Of a DNA stretch of 64,000 nucleotides, positions 25,837 through 35,324 are shown piece by piece (positions within the stretch are counted from its first letter, which is position 1; every line of letters starts with the position of its first letter). The DNA comes from GCA-2737725 sp033763995. Its GTDB lineage: Bacteria > Pseudomonadota > Alphaproteobacteria > Rhodospirillales > Rhodospirillaceae. The notes beneath the pieces are model-generated. The model was not told the origin of the DNA and did not search any database. It saw only the letters and a list, made by a program, of their open reading frames with translations. The stretch covers positions 70,748 through 134,747 of the forward strand of contig JANRJL010000004.1 of assembly GCA_033763995.1 (NCBI GenBank), written 5' to 3'. The translations under genes and the position numbers were made by a program.

Positions 25837-27777
25837 ATGACCGACGTGACCGCCTCAGCACCGCAAACCCCGCTGCTCGACCGTATCGCCGCGCCCAAGG
25901 ACATGCGCGGGCTGTCGATCGAGGAGCTGACCCAACTGGCCGACGAAGTGCGCGCCGAGACGATTTATTCGGTGTCGCGCACCGGCGGGCACCTGGGCGC
26001 TGGCCTGGGCGTGGTGGAACTGACGGTGGCCTTGCATCACGTGTTCGACACGCCCGCCGACCGGTTGATCTGGGACGTGGGGCATCAGGCCTATCCGCAC
26101 AAGATTCTCACCGGGCGGCGCAATCGCATGACCACGATCCGTCAGCGCGATGGCCTTTCCGGTTTCACGTCGCGCGCCGAGAGCGAATACGATCCGTTCG
26201 GCGCGGGCCACAGTTCCACCTCCATCTCCGCCGGCCTCGGCATGGCCGTGGCGCGGGATTTGAAGGGCGGCACCAACAAGGTCGTCTGCGTCATGGGCGA
26301 CGGCGCCATGAGCGCGGGCATGGCCTACGAGGCCATGAACAACGCGGGCAGCTTGAAAAGCCGGCTGATCATCGTGCTCAACGACAACGACATGTCCATC
26401 GCGCCGCCGGTGGGCGCCATGAGCGCCTATTTGTCGCGGCTGCTGTCGTCCAAGCCCTATCTCACGCTGCGTCAGGCGATGAAGCAGATCGCCTCGCACT
26501 TTCCCAAGACGATCGAGGAGGCCGCGCGCAAGGCCGAGGAATACACGCGCGGCATGGTCACGGGCGGCACGCTGTTCGAGGAACTCGGCATCTATTACGT
26601 CGGCCCCATCGACGGCCACCGCATCGACCACTTGGTGCCGGTGTTGAAGAACGTGCGCGATGCCGACGCCGAGGGGCCGATCCTGATTCACGTGGTCACG
26701 CAAAAAGGCAAGGGCTACGCGCCCGCCGAGGCCTCGGCCGACAAGTTCCACGGCGTGACCAAGTTCGACGTGGTGTCCGGCGCGCAAGTGAAAGCCCAGG
26801 CGCAGGCGCCGTCCTACACGTCGGTATTCGCCAAGGCGCTCATCGCCGAGGCCGAACGCGACGACAAGGTGATCGCCATCACCGCCGCCATGCCCAGCGG
26901 CACGGGGTTGGACAAGTTCGGCGAGAAATTCCCCAACCGGTGTTTCGACGTCGGCATCGCCGAACAGCATGCGGTGACGTTCGCGGCCGGGCTCGCGACC
27001 GAGGGTTACCGGCCCTTCTGCGCGATTTACTCCACGTTCCTGCAGCGCGCCTACGATCAAGTGGTGCACGACGTCGCGGTGCAGAACCTGCCGGTGCGTT
27101 TCGCCATGGACCGGGCCGGTTACGTCGGCGCCGACGGCGCCACGCACCAGGGTTCGTTCGACCTTGCCTACTTGGGTTGCCTGCCCAACTTCACCATCAT
27201 GGCCGCCGCCGACGAACTCGAGTTGATGCACATGGTGGCGACCGCCGCCGTCCACGATTCCGGGCCTATCGCGTTGCGCTATCCGCGCGGCGAGGGCTTG
27301 GGCCTCGCCTTGCCCGCGCGCGGATCGGCGCTGCCCCTCGGCAAGGGGCGCGTGCTGAAGGAGGGCTCGACGGTGGCGTTGCTGAGCATCGGCACGCGCT
27401 TGGCCGACTGCCTCAAGGCGGCCGACAGCCTCGCGGCGCGGGGGCTCACATGCACCGTCGCCGACGCGCGCTTTGCCAAGCCCTTGGATACCGACCTGAT
27501 CGCGCAGTTGGCCGATCATCATGAGGTGCTGCTGACGGTCGAAGAGGGCGCCGCCGGCGGATTCGGCGCGGCGGTGCTGCAGTATCTGGCCGCCAGCGGA
27601 CGGCTGGATCGCGGCCTGAAAATTCGCACCCTGACCATGCCCGACCGCTTTTTCGAGCACGCCAAGCCGGAAGAACAGATCCAGGCCGCCGGATTGAGCG
27701 CGTTTCATATCGCCGCCGCCGCCGTGGGCGCCCTGGGGCTCAAGGCCAGCGCCGCGCCGGGCCTCGCGCGCGCCTGA
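25837..27777 (+). CDS. dxs: 1-deoxy-D-xylulose-5-phosphate synthase
   Basis: A 646-residue thiamine-diphosphate enzyme condensing pyruvate and glyceraldehyde-3-phosphate, the first step of the MEP pathway. The ThDP motif starts at VMGDGAMSAGMAYEAM and ends LNDNDMSI. SRTGGHLGAGLGVVELT carries an active-site histidine. The transketolase middle domain has DVGIAEQHAVTFAAG. No thiamine riboswitch is visible in the 31 bp before it. It is the fourth gene of the HDAC-xseB-ispA-dxs-tlyA operon. Confidence 0.98.
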   Translation: MTDVTASAPQTPLLDRIAAPKDMRGLSIEELTQLADEVRAETIYSVSRTGGHLGAGLGVVELTVALHHVFDTPADRLIWDVGHQAYPHKILTGRRNRMTTIRQRDGLSGFTSRAESEYDPFGAGHSSTSISAGLGMAVARDLKGGTNKVVCVMGDGAMSAGMAYEAMNNAGSLKSRLIIVLNDNDMSIAPPVGAMSAYLSRLLSSKPYLTLRQAMKQIASHFPKTIEEAARKAEEYTRGMVTGGTLFEELGIYYVGPIDGHRIDHLVPVLKNVRDADAEGPILIHVVTQKGKGYAPAEASADKFHGVTKFDVVSGAQVKAQAQAPSYTSVFAKALIAEAERDDKVIAITAAMPSGTGLDKFGEKFPNRCFDVGIAEQHAVTFAAGLATEGYRPFCAIYSTFLQRAYDQVVHDVAVQNLPVRFAMDRAGYVGADGATHQGSFDLAYLGCLPNFTIMAAADELELMHMVATAAVHDSGPIALRYPRGEGLGLALPARGSALPLGKGRVLKEGSTVALLSIGTRLADCLKAADSLAARGLTCTVADARFAKPLDTDLIAQLADHHEVLLTVEEGAAGGFGAAVLQYLAASGRLDRGLKIRTLTMPDRFFEHAKPEEQIQAAGLSAFHIAAAAVGALGLKASAAPGLARA

Positions 27778-27813
27778 ACGGTTCTTGCGGGCCGCCTGTC
27801 GCCCGGCATCCCC

Positions 27814-28557
27814 ATGGCCGCCAAGAAAATCCGCCTCGATCAACTGCTCGTCGCGCGCGGGCTCGCCGAGACTCCCGTCAAGGCGCAGGCGCTCATCCTC
27901 GCCGGCGTGGTCTTTAGCGGCGAGCAGCGCCTCTCGACAGCCGGCGCGCAAGTGCCCGAAGACATGGCCGTCGAGGTGCGCGGCAAGGAGCATCCCTGGG
28001 TCTCGCGCGGCGGCATCAAGCTGGCTCATGGACTGGCGCACTTCGGGCTCGATCCCACGGGCCGCGTATGTCTCGACATCGGCGCCTCGACCGGCGGCTT
28101 CACGGATGTGTTGCTGCATCATGGCGCGGCCAAGGTCTATGCCGTCGACGTGGGCTACGGCCAACTGGCCGACAAGCTGCGTCATGATCCGCGCGTCGTC
28201 GCGCTGGAACGCGCCAACGCGCGGCATCTCACGGCCGCGCAGGTGCCCGAGCCCGTGGGTGCCATCGTCTGCGATGCCAGTTTCATCGGGCTGCGCACGG
28301 TGTTGCCCGCGGCCCTCGCCTTGGCCGCGCCCGGCGCTTTTCTGATCGCGCTCATCAAGCCGCAATTCGAGGTGGCCAAGGACCGCGTCGGCAAGAAGGG
28401 CGTGGTGCGCGACCCGGCGCTTCACGATCAAGTCTGCGCGGAGATTTCAGCGTGGCTCGCCGGCCAGCCCGGCTGGCGCGTGCTGGGCCTCGCGCGCAGC
28501 CCCATCACGGGGCCCGAGGGCAACGTCGAGTTCCTGATCGCGGGCCAACGAAATTAA
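27814..28557 (+). CDS. tlyA: TlyA-family 2'-O-methyltransferase
   Basis: A 247-residue protein with an N-terminal S4 RNA-binding domain (IRLDQLLVARGLAE) and an FtsJ-type SAM methyltransferase domain. The SAM motif is LDIGASTGGFTDVLL. CDASFIGLRTVLPA and LIKPQFE supply later motif residues. TlyA enzymes methylate 16S and/or 23S rRNA at cytidine 2'-OH; the length suggests the long or intermediate form. The stop lies 3 bp from the convergent parE stop. Confidence 0.93.
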   Translation: MAAKKIRLDQLLVARGLAETPVKAQALILAGVVFSGEQRLSTAGAQVPEDMAVEVRGKEHPWVSRGGIKLAHGLAHFGLDPTGRVCLDIGASTGGFTDVLLHHGAAKVYAVDVGYGQLADKLRHDPRVVALERANARHLTAAQVPEPVGAIVCDASFIGLRTVLPAALALAAPGAFLIALIKPQFEVAKDRVGKKGVVRDPALHDQVCAEISAWLAGQPGWRVLGLARSPITGPEGNVEFLIAGQRN

Positions 28558-28560
28558 TCT

Positions 28561-28857
28561 CTATGAGTCGAATTGTCGGCGCGGGTCCTGCCGCCGGTGC
28601 AGAACGCGCACGACAAAGACCTTGTCGTGCTGCAAGGCGTAGAAAATGACTTGACTTCCGCAATTTAAACTTCGCAAGCCCGGCAACTCAAGCCGTGCAA
28701 TCCCAATCTCGGGATTGTCCGCGATGTTGTTCATCGCGGTTTCCAGTTGCGACAAGTATTCGCGGCGCTGAGGCGTTCCCCAGGTATGCTGAGTATAGGT
28801 GGCGATGTCGGCAAGGTCGCGTGCCGCGCGCGTCGAGACGTGATAACGCCGTTTCAT
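28561..28857 (-). CDS. parE: ParE-family toxin
   Basis: A 98-residue RelE/ParE-superfamily toxin. STRAARDLADIATYTQHTWG and the C-terminal VIFYALQHDKVFVVRVLHR, then QDPRRQF, are typical. Characterised ParE proteins inhibit DNA gyrase. Its ATG overlaps the antitoxin stop by 4 nt (ATGA). It converges on tlyA with a 3 bp gap. Confidence 0.92.
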   Translation of the reverse strand: MKRRYHVSTRAARDLADIATYTQHTWGTPQRREYLSQLETAMNNIADNPEIGIARLELPGLRSLNCGSQVIFYALQHDKVFVVRVLHRRQDPRRQFDS

Positions 28858-29126
28858 GCCGCGCGGCGGCGCCTCGACTTGGTGCCGCGCGCTTGGCTGT
28901 CGATGGAAGCATTGAGCTTGGCAAACGAGAAGGTGTCGTCGACGCCGCTGTCAAGGCCCTCGCGCAGCGCGATCTTGAGCTCCGAGGCCTTCTTCTCGAA
29001 AACGCGATCGGCCATGAGACGCAGCGCGTCGCGCACGGCTTCGCTGGCGTTCTCGTACACGCCTTCGTCGATCCGCTCTTTCACGAAATCTGTATAGGGC
29101 TTGGTGAGGACGATCTTCATGTTCAT
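28854..29126 (-). CDS. parD: ParD-family antitoxin
   Basis: A 90-residue ribbon-helix-helix antitoxin starting MNMKIVLTKPYTDFVKERID, then SEAVRDALRLM. A neutralising tail with basic end SRRRRAA follows. The start at 29126 matches family length; the frame opens earlier without similarity. The gap upstream holds a small hairpin (AAGTG...CACTT) near 29185-29211, possibly its operator or a repeat remnant. Confidence 0.88.
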   Translation of the reverse strand: MNMKIVLTKPYTDFVKERIDEGVYENASEAVRDALRLMADRVFEKKASELKIALREGLDSGVDDTFSFAKLNASIDSQARGTKSRRRRAA

Positions 29127-29220
29127 TGCGCCGTTGGGAGTGTCGCCAATGGGAGCACTATGACTCGGCCTCAGATTCGGCGCAAGTGAATGGCCTTCTG
29201 ATGGCCACTTAAGGTCCTTG

Positions 29221-31005
29221 CTAATTGACCGCCACCGGCTCGGCGTACAGTTGCACGCCCGACCGGTTGACGGCGCGCGCGGCGGCATCGAGCGGCGCCA
29301 AGCGTTCGGCCAGCGTGCTCAGCATCTGCATGCCGCTCATGAGGCCGAAGGGCAGGTTGCCGTCTTCGATCGCCTTGAGCAGCGCCTTCCACGGATCTTC
29401 CGGCGCCGGGAAGGGCACCAGCATGACCGTGTCGGTGAGCGCGAGTCCGATTTTTTCCTTGGTGTAGTCGATGGCGCGGCCAAGCCCGCCCAGTTCGTCG
29501 ACAAGTCCGGCCTTCAGCGCGTCGGCGCCGGTCCACACCCGGCCGCGGGCGGAACGCTCCAGGTCGGCCACGTCCTTGCCGCGGCCCTGGGCGGCCTTGG
29601 TGGTGAAGTCGAGATAGGAGGCATCGATCATCTCGTTGAGACGGGCTAGGTCCTTGGCCGAGAACTCCTGAACCGCGCTGAACATGCCGGCGGATTCGCC
29701 GAACGTAATGCGGTCCCAGTTGATGTCGAGTTTCTCGAAGGCGCCGGCGAACACCAACTTGCCCATGATCACGCCGATGGAGCCGGTGATGGTGGCGGGC
29801 TGGGCGAAAATGCGGTCCGCCGCCATGGCCAGGAAATACCCGCCCGAGGCGGCGGTGTTGCCCATGCTGGCGATGACGGGTTTTTTCTCTTTGGCCAGTA
29901 CGATTTCGCGCCAGATGGTGTCGGAGGCGACATAGGAGCCGCCGGGGCTGTCGATGCGCAGGATGATGGCGGCGATATCGTCGTCCTCGGCGGCATCCGC
30001 GATGGCCTGGGCCATGGTCTCCGACGTGATCACGCCGTCCTGGCCGAAGGGGCCGTCGTCGCGTCCACGCACGATCTCGCCCACGGCGTGAATCATCGCC
30101 ACGCGCTTCTTGGGCTCGGCGCGGCCCGCCGGCGGCCCGTACGACAGGTACTCGCCGATCTCCGCGGTCTTGGCCTCGGGCATGGCCTTGTCCAAGGCGT
30201 CGTCGAATTGGTCGCGGTAGCCGATCCGGTCGATCAACTTTGCGCCGAGCGCCTCCTGGGCCATGAGCGGGCCCTTGTCGATCAACCGGCGCACATCGGC
30301 GGGGGCGAGATCGCGGTCCTGGGCGATGCCGGCGACGAACTGATCGAAGAACGAGCCCAGCAAGGCTTCGAGCGATTCGCGATTGGCCGGCGAGATCCGC
30401 TCGTTGGTGAGGTTTTCCATGGCGCTTTTGTATTCCTTGCGCTGGATGACGTTGGCCTTGACGCCGAAACGGTCCAGGAACGCCTTGAAAAACGGCTGCT
30501 CGATGCCGATGCCCGCGAGGCCTACGGTGCCCGAGGGTTGCACCCAGAGTTCGCCGAAGGATGCGGCGAGGTAATAAGCCGGCGTCGCGCCGACGCCCTC
30601 GCCGATGGTCTCGGCGAACAGCATGGTCGGTTTTTTCGATGTGCGAAACTCCGCGATGACGTCGCGGACGTCCTGGGTTTGCGCAAGGCCCAAGGCCTGG
30701 TCGCTGATGGTGGCGGCGATGCCGATCACGCGCGGGTCGTCCTTGGCGCGGCGGATGGCGATGAGCGTGTCCTGCAGCGTGGCGCGCGGATGCAGCGCGA
30801 AGGCGTCGAAGCGGCGGTCACCGGAGCCCTCGGCGAGGTCTTGATCGAGATCGAGCATGAGGACGATCTTGTCCGGCGTGCTGATCTTCGGCGCGGCCAA
30901 GCCGTCGAACTGCATCGCCAAGTAAATGCCGACGCCGATGGCGACGATGAAGAAGAAGCCGATGCTGGCCAGCACGCCGAGAAGAAGCTTGCCGATCAAT
31001 TTCAT
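29221..31005 (-). CDS. sppA: Signal peptide peptidase SppA, 67K type
   Basis: A 594-residue tandem-domain S49 protease. An N-terminal membrane anchor (LLLGVLASIGFFFIVAIGVG) is followed by two ClpP-like domains. The lysine of the Ser-Lys dyad is probably in QRKEYKSAMENL, and the serine in MGNTAASGGYFLAMAADR of the second domain. DSPGGS precedes it. The long form degrades cleaved signal peptides in the inner membrane. It is downstream of fabI and aroC on the same strand with a 30 bp gap. Confidence 0.94.
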   Translation of the reverse strand: MKLIGKLLLGVLASIGFFFIVAIGVGIYLAMQFDGLAAPKISTPDKIVLMLDLDQDLAEGSGDRRFDAFALHPRATLQDTLIAIRRAKDDPRVIGIAATISDQALGLAQTQDVRDVIAEFRTSKKPTMLFAETIGEGVGATPAYYLAASFGELWVQPSGTVGLAGIGIEQPFFKAFLDRFGVKANVIQRKEYKSAMENLTNERISPANRESLEALLGSFFDQFVAGIAQDRDLAPADVRRLIDKGPLMAQEALGAKLIDRIGYRDQFDDALDKAMPEAKTAEIGEYLSYGPPAGRAEPKKRVAMIHAVGEIVRGRDDGPFGQDGVITSETMAQAIADAAEDDDIAAIILRIDSPGGSYVASDTIWREIVLAKEKKPVIASMGNTAASGGYFLAMAADRIFAQPATITGSIGVIMGKLVFAGAFEKLDINWDRITFGESAGMFSAVQEFSAKDLARLNEMIDASYLDFTTKAAQGRGKDVADLERSARGRVWTGADALKAGLVDELGGLGRAIDYTKEKIGLALTDTVMLVPFPAPEDPWKALLKAIEDGNLPFGLMSGMQMLSTLAERLAPLDAAARAVNRSGVQLYAEPVAVN

Positions 31006-31035
31006 GGACGAGTCCTTCGGTTCAAGACGCCAAGT

Positions 31036-32133
31036 TTAGCCCCGGATCGGCCCGCATTGGGCTTCGTGCCGCAACAGGTGGTCGGCCAGCACCACCGCCA
31101 TCATGGCCTCGGCCACGGGCACGCCGCGAATGCCGACGCACGGGTCATGACGGCCCTTGGTGACGATCTCGGTCTCCCGACCGTGAATATCAATCGTGCG
31201 CCGTGGCGAAAGTATGGAGCTGGTGGGCTTGATGGCCACGCGGGCGACAATATCTTGCCCCGTCGAGATGCCGCCCAAGATGCCGCCCGCCCGGTTGGAC
31301 AGGAATTTCGGTTTGCCGGGTTTGCCTTTGCGCATTTCGTCGGCGTTCTCCTCGCCCGACAGGGCGGCGGCGGCGAAGCCCGCGCCGATTTCCACGCCCT
31401 TGGCGGCATTGATACCCATCAGCGCCGAGGCGATGTCAGCGTCGAGCTTGCCGTAGATCGGCGCCCCCAGGCCCACGGGAATACCCTCGGCCACAACCTC
31501 GATGATCGCGCCCGTCGAGGAGCCTGTCTTGCGCACGCCGTCGAGAAATTTCTCCCAGGCGCCCGCCGCCTTGGCATCGGGACAAAAGAACGGGTTCTTG
31601 CCCACGTTCGCCCAGTTCCAGCGCTTGCGATCAATTTTGTGGGGGCCCATTTGAATCAGCGCGCCGCGAATCGCGACGGCCTTGCCCAGGCGATGAACGA
31701 GAATTTTTCGCGCGACGGCGCCCGCGGCCACGCGCATGGCGGTTTCGCGCGCCGACTGCCGCCCGCCACCGCGATAATCGCGGATGCCGTACTTGGCCCA
31801 ATAGGTGTAGTCGGCATGGCCCGGGCGGAACTTCTCGGCGATGTCACCGTAATCCTTGGAACGTGCGTCCACGTTTTCGATCAGCAGGCCGATGGGCGTG
31901 CCCGTGGTCTTGCCCTCGAACACGCCGGAGAGAATGCGTACCGCGTCGGGCTCGCGCCGCTGCGTGGTGAAGCGCGACGTGCCCGGCTTGCGCTTATCCA
32001 GCCACACCTGGATATCCGCCTCGCTCAAGGCGATACCCGGCGGTGTGCCGTCGACGACGCAACCCAGGGCCGGGCCGTGGCTCTCGCCGAAAGTGGTGAA
32101 CCGGAAGAGGGTCCCGAAGGTGTTGCTGGACAT
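31036..32133 (-). CDS. aroC: Chorismate synthase
   Basis: A 365-residue enzyme converting EPSP to chorismate with reduced FMN, the last shikimate step. Signatures are FTTFGESHGPALGCVVDG, RPGHADYTYWAKYG and GGRQSARETAMRVAAGA. DPCVGIRGVPVAEAM near the C-terminus is conserved. It is 12 bp downstream of fabI, so probably co-transcribed. Confidence 0.97.
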   Translation of the reverse strand: MSSNTFGTLFRFTTFGESHGPALGCVVDGTPPGIALSEADIQVWLDKRKPGTSRFTTQRREPDAVRILSGVFEGKTTGTPIGLLIENVDARSKDYGDIAEKFRPGHADYTYWAKYGIRDYRGGGRQSARETAMRVAAGAVARKILVHRLGKAVAIRGALIQMGPHKIDRKRWNWANVGKNPFFCPDAKAAGAWEKFLDGVRKTGSSTGAIIEVVAEGIPVGLGAPIYGKLDADIASALMGINAAKGVEIGAGFAAAALSGEENADEMRKGKPGKPKFLSNRAGGILGGISTGQDIVARVAIKPTSSILSPRRTIDIHGRETEIVTKGRHDPCVGIRGVPVAEAMMAVVLADHLLRHEAQCGPIRG

Positions 32134-32145
32134 AAGGGGCTAGGC

Positions 32146-32985
32146 CTAACCGCTGATCTTGGCGCCCTGCAGCATTTCGGCGATTTCGCCGATCGAATTC
32201 ACATCGATCATGCCCGTGACGTTATAGCCGCCGTCGACATAGTGAATCTCGCCGGTCACGCCGCTCGCGAGATCGCTGAGCAGATAGAGGCCGGCCTTGC
32301 CGACGTCGTCGATGGTGATGGGGCGGTGCAGGGGGGCGTTGAGTTCGTTCCAGCGCATGATGTGGCGCACATCGCCGATGCCCGAGGCGGCGAGGGTGCG
32401 GATCGGGCCGGCGGAAATGGCATTCACGCGAATCTTGGCGCGGCCCAGATCCACCGCCAGATAACGCACGCTGGCTTCCAGCGCGGCCTTGGCCACGCCC
32501 ATGACGTTATAGTGGGGGATGACTCTTTCCGCGCCCATGTACGAAAGCGTCAGCAGGCTGCCGCCGTTGGGCATGAGGGGCTCGGCGCGGCGGCACACCT
32601 CGGTGAACGAAAAGCACGAGATGTCCATGGTCTTGAGGAAGTTCTCGCGCGTGGTGTCGAGGTAGCGGCCCTTGAGTTGTTCCTTGTCCGAGAAGGCGAT
32701 GGCGTGAACGATGAAGTCCACCTGACCCCAGGCCGACTTGAGGGCCTGGAACAAAGCCTCCATGGAAGCGATGTCGGTGACGTCGCAGGGCAGGATCACC
32801 GAGGCCTTGACGCTTTGCGCCAGGGGCCGGACGCGCTTTTCAAGAGCCTCACCCTGGTAGGTGAAGGCCAATTCCGCGCCGTGGGCGGCGGCGTGCTTGG
32901 CGATGCCCCAAGCAATGGAGCGATCGTTGGCCACGCCCATGATCAGGCCTTTTTTGCCGGTCAGCAGCGGCGAGGGAGACGTCAT
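32146..32985 (-). CDS. fabI: Enoyl-ACP reductase FabI
   Basis: A 279-residue NADH-dependent enoyl-ACP reductase of the SDR fold. The catalytic Tyr and Lys are in HYNVMGVAKAALE (Y-x6-K). KGLIMGVANDRSIAWGIA is the cofactor motif and ISAGPIRTLAASGI the substrate loop. The ATG at 32985 (MTSPSPLLTGKKG) is chosen over the open frame further upstream. FabI is the target of triclosan-type inhibitors. aroC follows after 12 bp. Confidence 0.97.
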   Translation of the reverse strand: MTSPSPLLTGKKGLIMGVANDRSIAWGIAKHAAAHGAELAFTYQGEALEKRVRPLAQSVKASVILPCDVTDIASMEALFQALKSAWGQVDFIVHAIAFSDKEQLKGRYLDTTRENFLKTMDISCFSFTEVCRRAEPLMPNGGSLLTLSYMGAERVIPHYNVMGVAKAALEASVRYLAVDLGRAKIRVNAISAGPIRTLAASGIGDVRHIMRWNELNAPLHRPITIDDVGKAGLYLLSDLASGVTGEIHYVDGGYNVTGMIDVNSIGEIAEMLQGAKISG

Positions 32986-33080
32986 GATTGGCTGGAACCC
33001 GCTGAAAACAAAGAGAACCTTTGAGGAACGCCGAACTTGCGGCATCCTACACGAAACCGACCGGGGAGCAAGGCAGCCCA

Positions 33081-34400
33081 ATGCCCGACCAGCCAAGCCT
33101 GACAGACAAAATCTCGGCCCTCGCGCCGCCGAATCTTGGTGGGCATCTCTCGCCCGTGCGGTTCATGATCGCGCGCATGGCCGAGGACCAGATCACGCGG
33201 GTGGCGGCCTCGCTCAGTTTCACCACGACCTTGGCGGTGGTTCCGGCCTTGGCCCTGATGCTGGCCTTGCTCACGGCCTTTCCGGCCTTCGAGAGCGTGC
33301 GGACGTCGGTTCAGGACTTCATCATCGGGAATTTCATTCTCGACACGGGCCTCAAGATGAAGGAGCAGTTGGCGAGCTTCGTCGAAGCCGCCGCCAAGCT
33401 TACTGTCTTCGGCGTCATCGGCCTGGTGGTGACGTCGATCATGCTGCTGTTGACCATCGAGAGTTCCTTCAATCAGATTTTCAAGGTCTCGCGTCCGCGC
33501 CCGATGCTCATGCGACTGCTCGTGTTGTGGGCCGTGATCACGGTCGGACCGTTCTTGATCGGGACCAGCTTCACCCTCTTCGGCTATTTCGGCGTGGCTC
33601 AATTTCTGGCGACTCCGGGCGTGGCGGAGTCCGTCGGCCTCTTGTTGGGTCAATTGGCGCCCACGCTGCTGGCGTGGATCGCCATTACATTCATCTATCT
33701 CGTCGTGCCCAACCGGCGCGTGGCGCTCAAGGACGCGCTGATCGGCGCCGGCGTCGCGGCGTTCTTGTTCGGGCTGCTGCGTTACGGCTTCGCCGCCTAC
33801 GTGGCGTCCATGACATCCTACGAAGCGGTGTACGGCGCGGTCGCCGCGGTACCGATATTCTTGTTTTGGGTTTACCTGTCGTGGATCGTCGTGATGGCGG
33901 GCGCGGTGATCACCGCGACGCTGCCCGACTGGCGCTATGTCAAGGCGGGCGGTCTCGGCACGGTGATGGCGCAAGTCGCCCTGGCGTTGGACATCATCGC
34001 GAAGCTGGGGGCGGCGCAACGCGCGGGGCATGCCCGCACGACCCGGGCCTTGGCGAAAGCCCTGACCGTGCCGGACGTGGCGCTCACGCGCGTGCTGGAG
34101 GTGCTGCGCGCCGGGCGGTTCGTGGCCACCACCGAGGACGGCGGTTGGATGCTGAGCCGGGATCTGGAACGCACGGCGCTCGCCGACCTGGCGCATCTCT
34201 TCGGCCTGGGGCTGGACGGCACGGCGCTGCCGGCTGACCGCGCCGGCAGCGATGTGGCCAAGCGGCTGTATGTTCACCTCGGCCGGGCGGCGGAATCCGA
34301 ACGCACCTTGTTGAGCGTGAGTTTGGCCAAAATCGTGGCGCTGCCGGATGAGGCGCCGCAGGCGGGCTCGGCGGTGGGGTCCAGCGCTCAAGACGTTTGA
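33081..34400 (+). CDS. YihY/BrkB-family inner membrane protein
   Basis: A 439-residue membrane protein once misnamed ribonuclease BN. Six or so helices span roughly residues 40-270, with signatures SFTTTLAVVPALALM, RVALKDALIGAGVAA and FFWVYL-like FLFWVYLSWIVVM followed by GAVITA. The C-terminal 140 residues look like a winged helix plus tail. The ATG at 33081 is preceded by AAGG. It is divergent from fabI and overlaps the convergent PIN toxin gene by 13 nt. The function is unknown. Confidence 0.88.
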   Translation: MPDQPSLTDKISALAPPNLGGHLSPVRFMIARMAEDQITRVAASLSFTTTLAVVPALALMLALLTAFPAFESVRTSVQDFIIGNFILDTGLKMKEQLASFVEAAAKLTVFGVIGLVVTSIMLLLTIESSFNQIFKVSRPRPMLMRLLVLWAVITVGPFLIGTSFTLFGYFGVAQFLATPGVAESVGLLLGQLAPTLLAWIAITFIYLVVPNRRVALKDALIGAGVAAFLFGLLRYGFAAYVASMTSYEAVYGAVAAVPIFLFWVYLSWIVVMAGAVITATLPDWRYVKAGGLGTVMAQVALALDIIAKLGAAQRAGHARTTRALAKALTVPDVALTRVLEVLRAGRFVATTEDGGWMLSRDLERTALADLAHLFGLGLDGTALPADRAGSDVAKRLYVHLGRAAESERTLLSVSLAKIVALPDEAPQAGSAVGSSAQDV

Positions 34401-34963
34401 TAGAAAATCACGTTTCCGCGCGACGCAACCTGATTGATGATGTCGAAATCCGCGATGTTGCGCGTCAGCACAGCGCATCCCAACCGGGCGGCTTGAAGAT
34501 AGACGAGAGCGTCGTTGAGGATTTTGTGCTCGTGGCCCTGACTGCGCTGTGCACAGGTGAACCGCGCGATCAGCCCCGCCATCATGCCCGCCGCCATCCA
34601 TGTTTCCGTCGAGGGGACGTGCACGCGATGGGCCGGAATGTCGCGCTCGATCAGGCCGGCGATTTCCCTCAAGGCGGGCTTGGTGCGCGGATCGGCGGGA
34701 TCGAGCCGCCCGAACGCATGGGTGAGCTCAGCGATGCAGACGCAAGAATGCTCGCAGGTGCGGTGCAGCAGCAAAGCGTCGACATCGGGCGGCGTCTTGC
34801 CTTTCAAGATGTCGATGTAGACGGTGGTGTCGAGCATGAGCGGCGCGCCGAGCGACGGAACATCCCGCGCCCACGCGAGGGCCGCCGACGGACGCCGCGC
34901 GAGCGACGTCGTGCCGCGCTGAGGTTTGATCCGCCTCAGCAGCGCATGCAGGTCAGATTTCAA
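34388..34963 (-). CDS. PIN-domain toxin
   Basis: A PIN-domain ribonuclease of up to 191 residues. Acidic residues are in MLDTTVYIDILKG, CIAELTHAFG, LNDALVYLQA and LTRNIADFDII. The first 40 residues, rich in Arg and Ala, may be an extra leader, because the PIN fold begins at LMLDTTVY. The partner is the upstream small gene, which overlaps it by 11 nt. VapC-like cleavage of tRNA or rRNA is expected for the family but not shown. Confidence 0.85.
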   Translation of the reverse strand: MKSDLHALLRRIKPQRGTTSLARRPSAALAWARDVPSLGAPLMLDTTVYIDILKGKTPPDVDALLLHRTCEHSCVCIAELTHAFGRLDPADPRTKPALREIAGLIERDIPAHRVHVPSTETWMAAGMMAGLIARFTCAQRSQGHEHKILNDALVYLQAARLGCAVLTRNIADFDIINQVASRGNVIFYQTS

Positions 34964-35243
34964 GCTCGATGCCGGCCGGGACGCGGCCCTTGCGTTTGAG
35001 CGCCTTGCGCCCGAAGTCGTCGTCCAACGCCAGCCGCACCAGCGCCAATTCCAGCAGTTCCGTGTCGGAGGTCACGCGCGTCCGGGCGCGGGCCTTGTCG
35101 AGCAGCGCGCGGTTGAAGCGCCCGCCCACCTTGTCGGTGCGCGGACCGCGCAGCAACCCGGCCGCGCGCGCTTGGTCGAGCGCGGCGCGGTTGCGGGCGA
35201 TTGCGAGTTCGGTGTCGTTGCCGTGCGCGGCCTTGACGGTCAT
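34953..35243 (-). CDS. Probable antitoxin for the PIN toxin
   Basis: A 96-residue protein starting MTVKAAHGNDTELAIARNR, with AAGGAA placed 6 nt before the ATG. GGRFNRALLDKARARTRV and SDTELLELALVRLALDDDFG resemble antitoxins paired with this type of PIN protein. It ends RKGRVPAGIELEI. It overlaps the toxin by 11 nt and carries a strong promoter with an overlapping palindrome upstream. No classic RHH or AbrB motif is obvious. Confidence 0.75.
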   Translation of the reverse strand: MTVKAAHGNDTELAIARNRAALDQARAAGLLRGPRTDKVGGRFNRALLDKARARTRVTSDTELLELALVRLALDDDFGRKALKRKGRVPAGIELEI

Positions 35244-35265
35244 GGCGCGTTCCTTGCCGGACAAA

Positions 35266-35293
35266 ATATTACATTTGTCTGACAATGCGTCAA
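35266..35293 (-). promoter_or_regulatory. Near-consensus sigma-70 promoter with operator-like palindrome
   Basis: On the minus strand TTGACG (35293-35288), a 16 nt spacer and TAATAT (35271-35266) sit 23 nt before the antitoxin ATG. GACAAA and TTTGTC arms flank the -10. The antitoxin probably binds there and represses its own operon; binding is inferred from position only. Confidence 0.75.
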
Positions 35294-35324
35294 GTCGCCG
35301 CCCGTCGCGAGGGATTTTGGGGTC

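Noticed and set aside
25855..28431. Very long open frames antisense to dxs/tlyA, and similar ones opposite ppk, sppA-fabI and the TonB receptor
   Set aside because: They mirror the codon structure of strongly supported genes in a high-GC genome and have low-complexity Gly/Arg/His composition with no family motifs.
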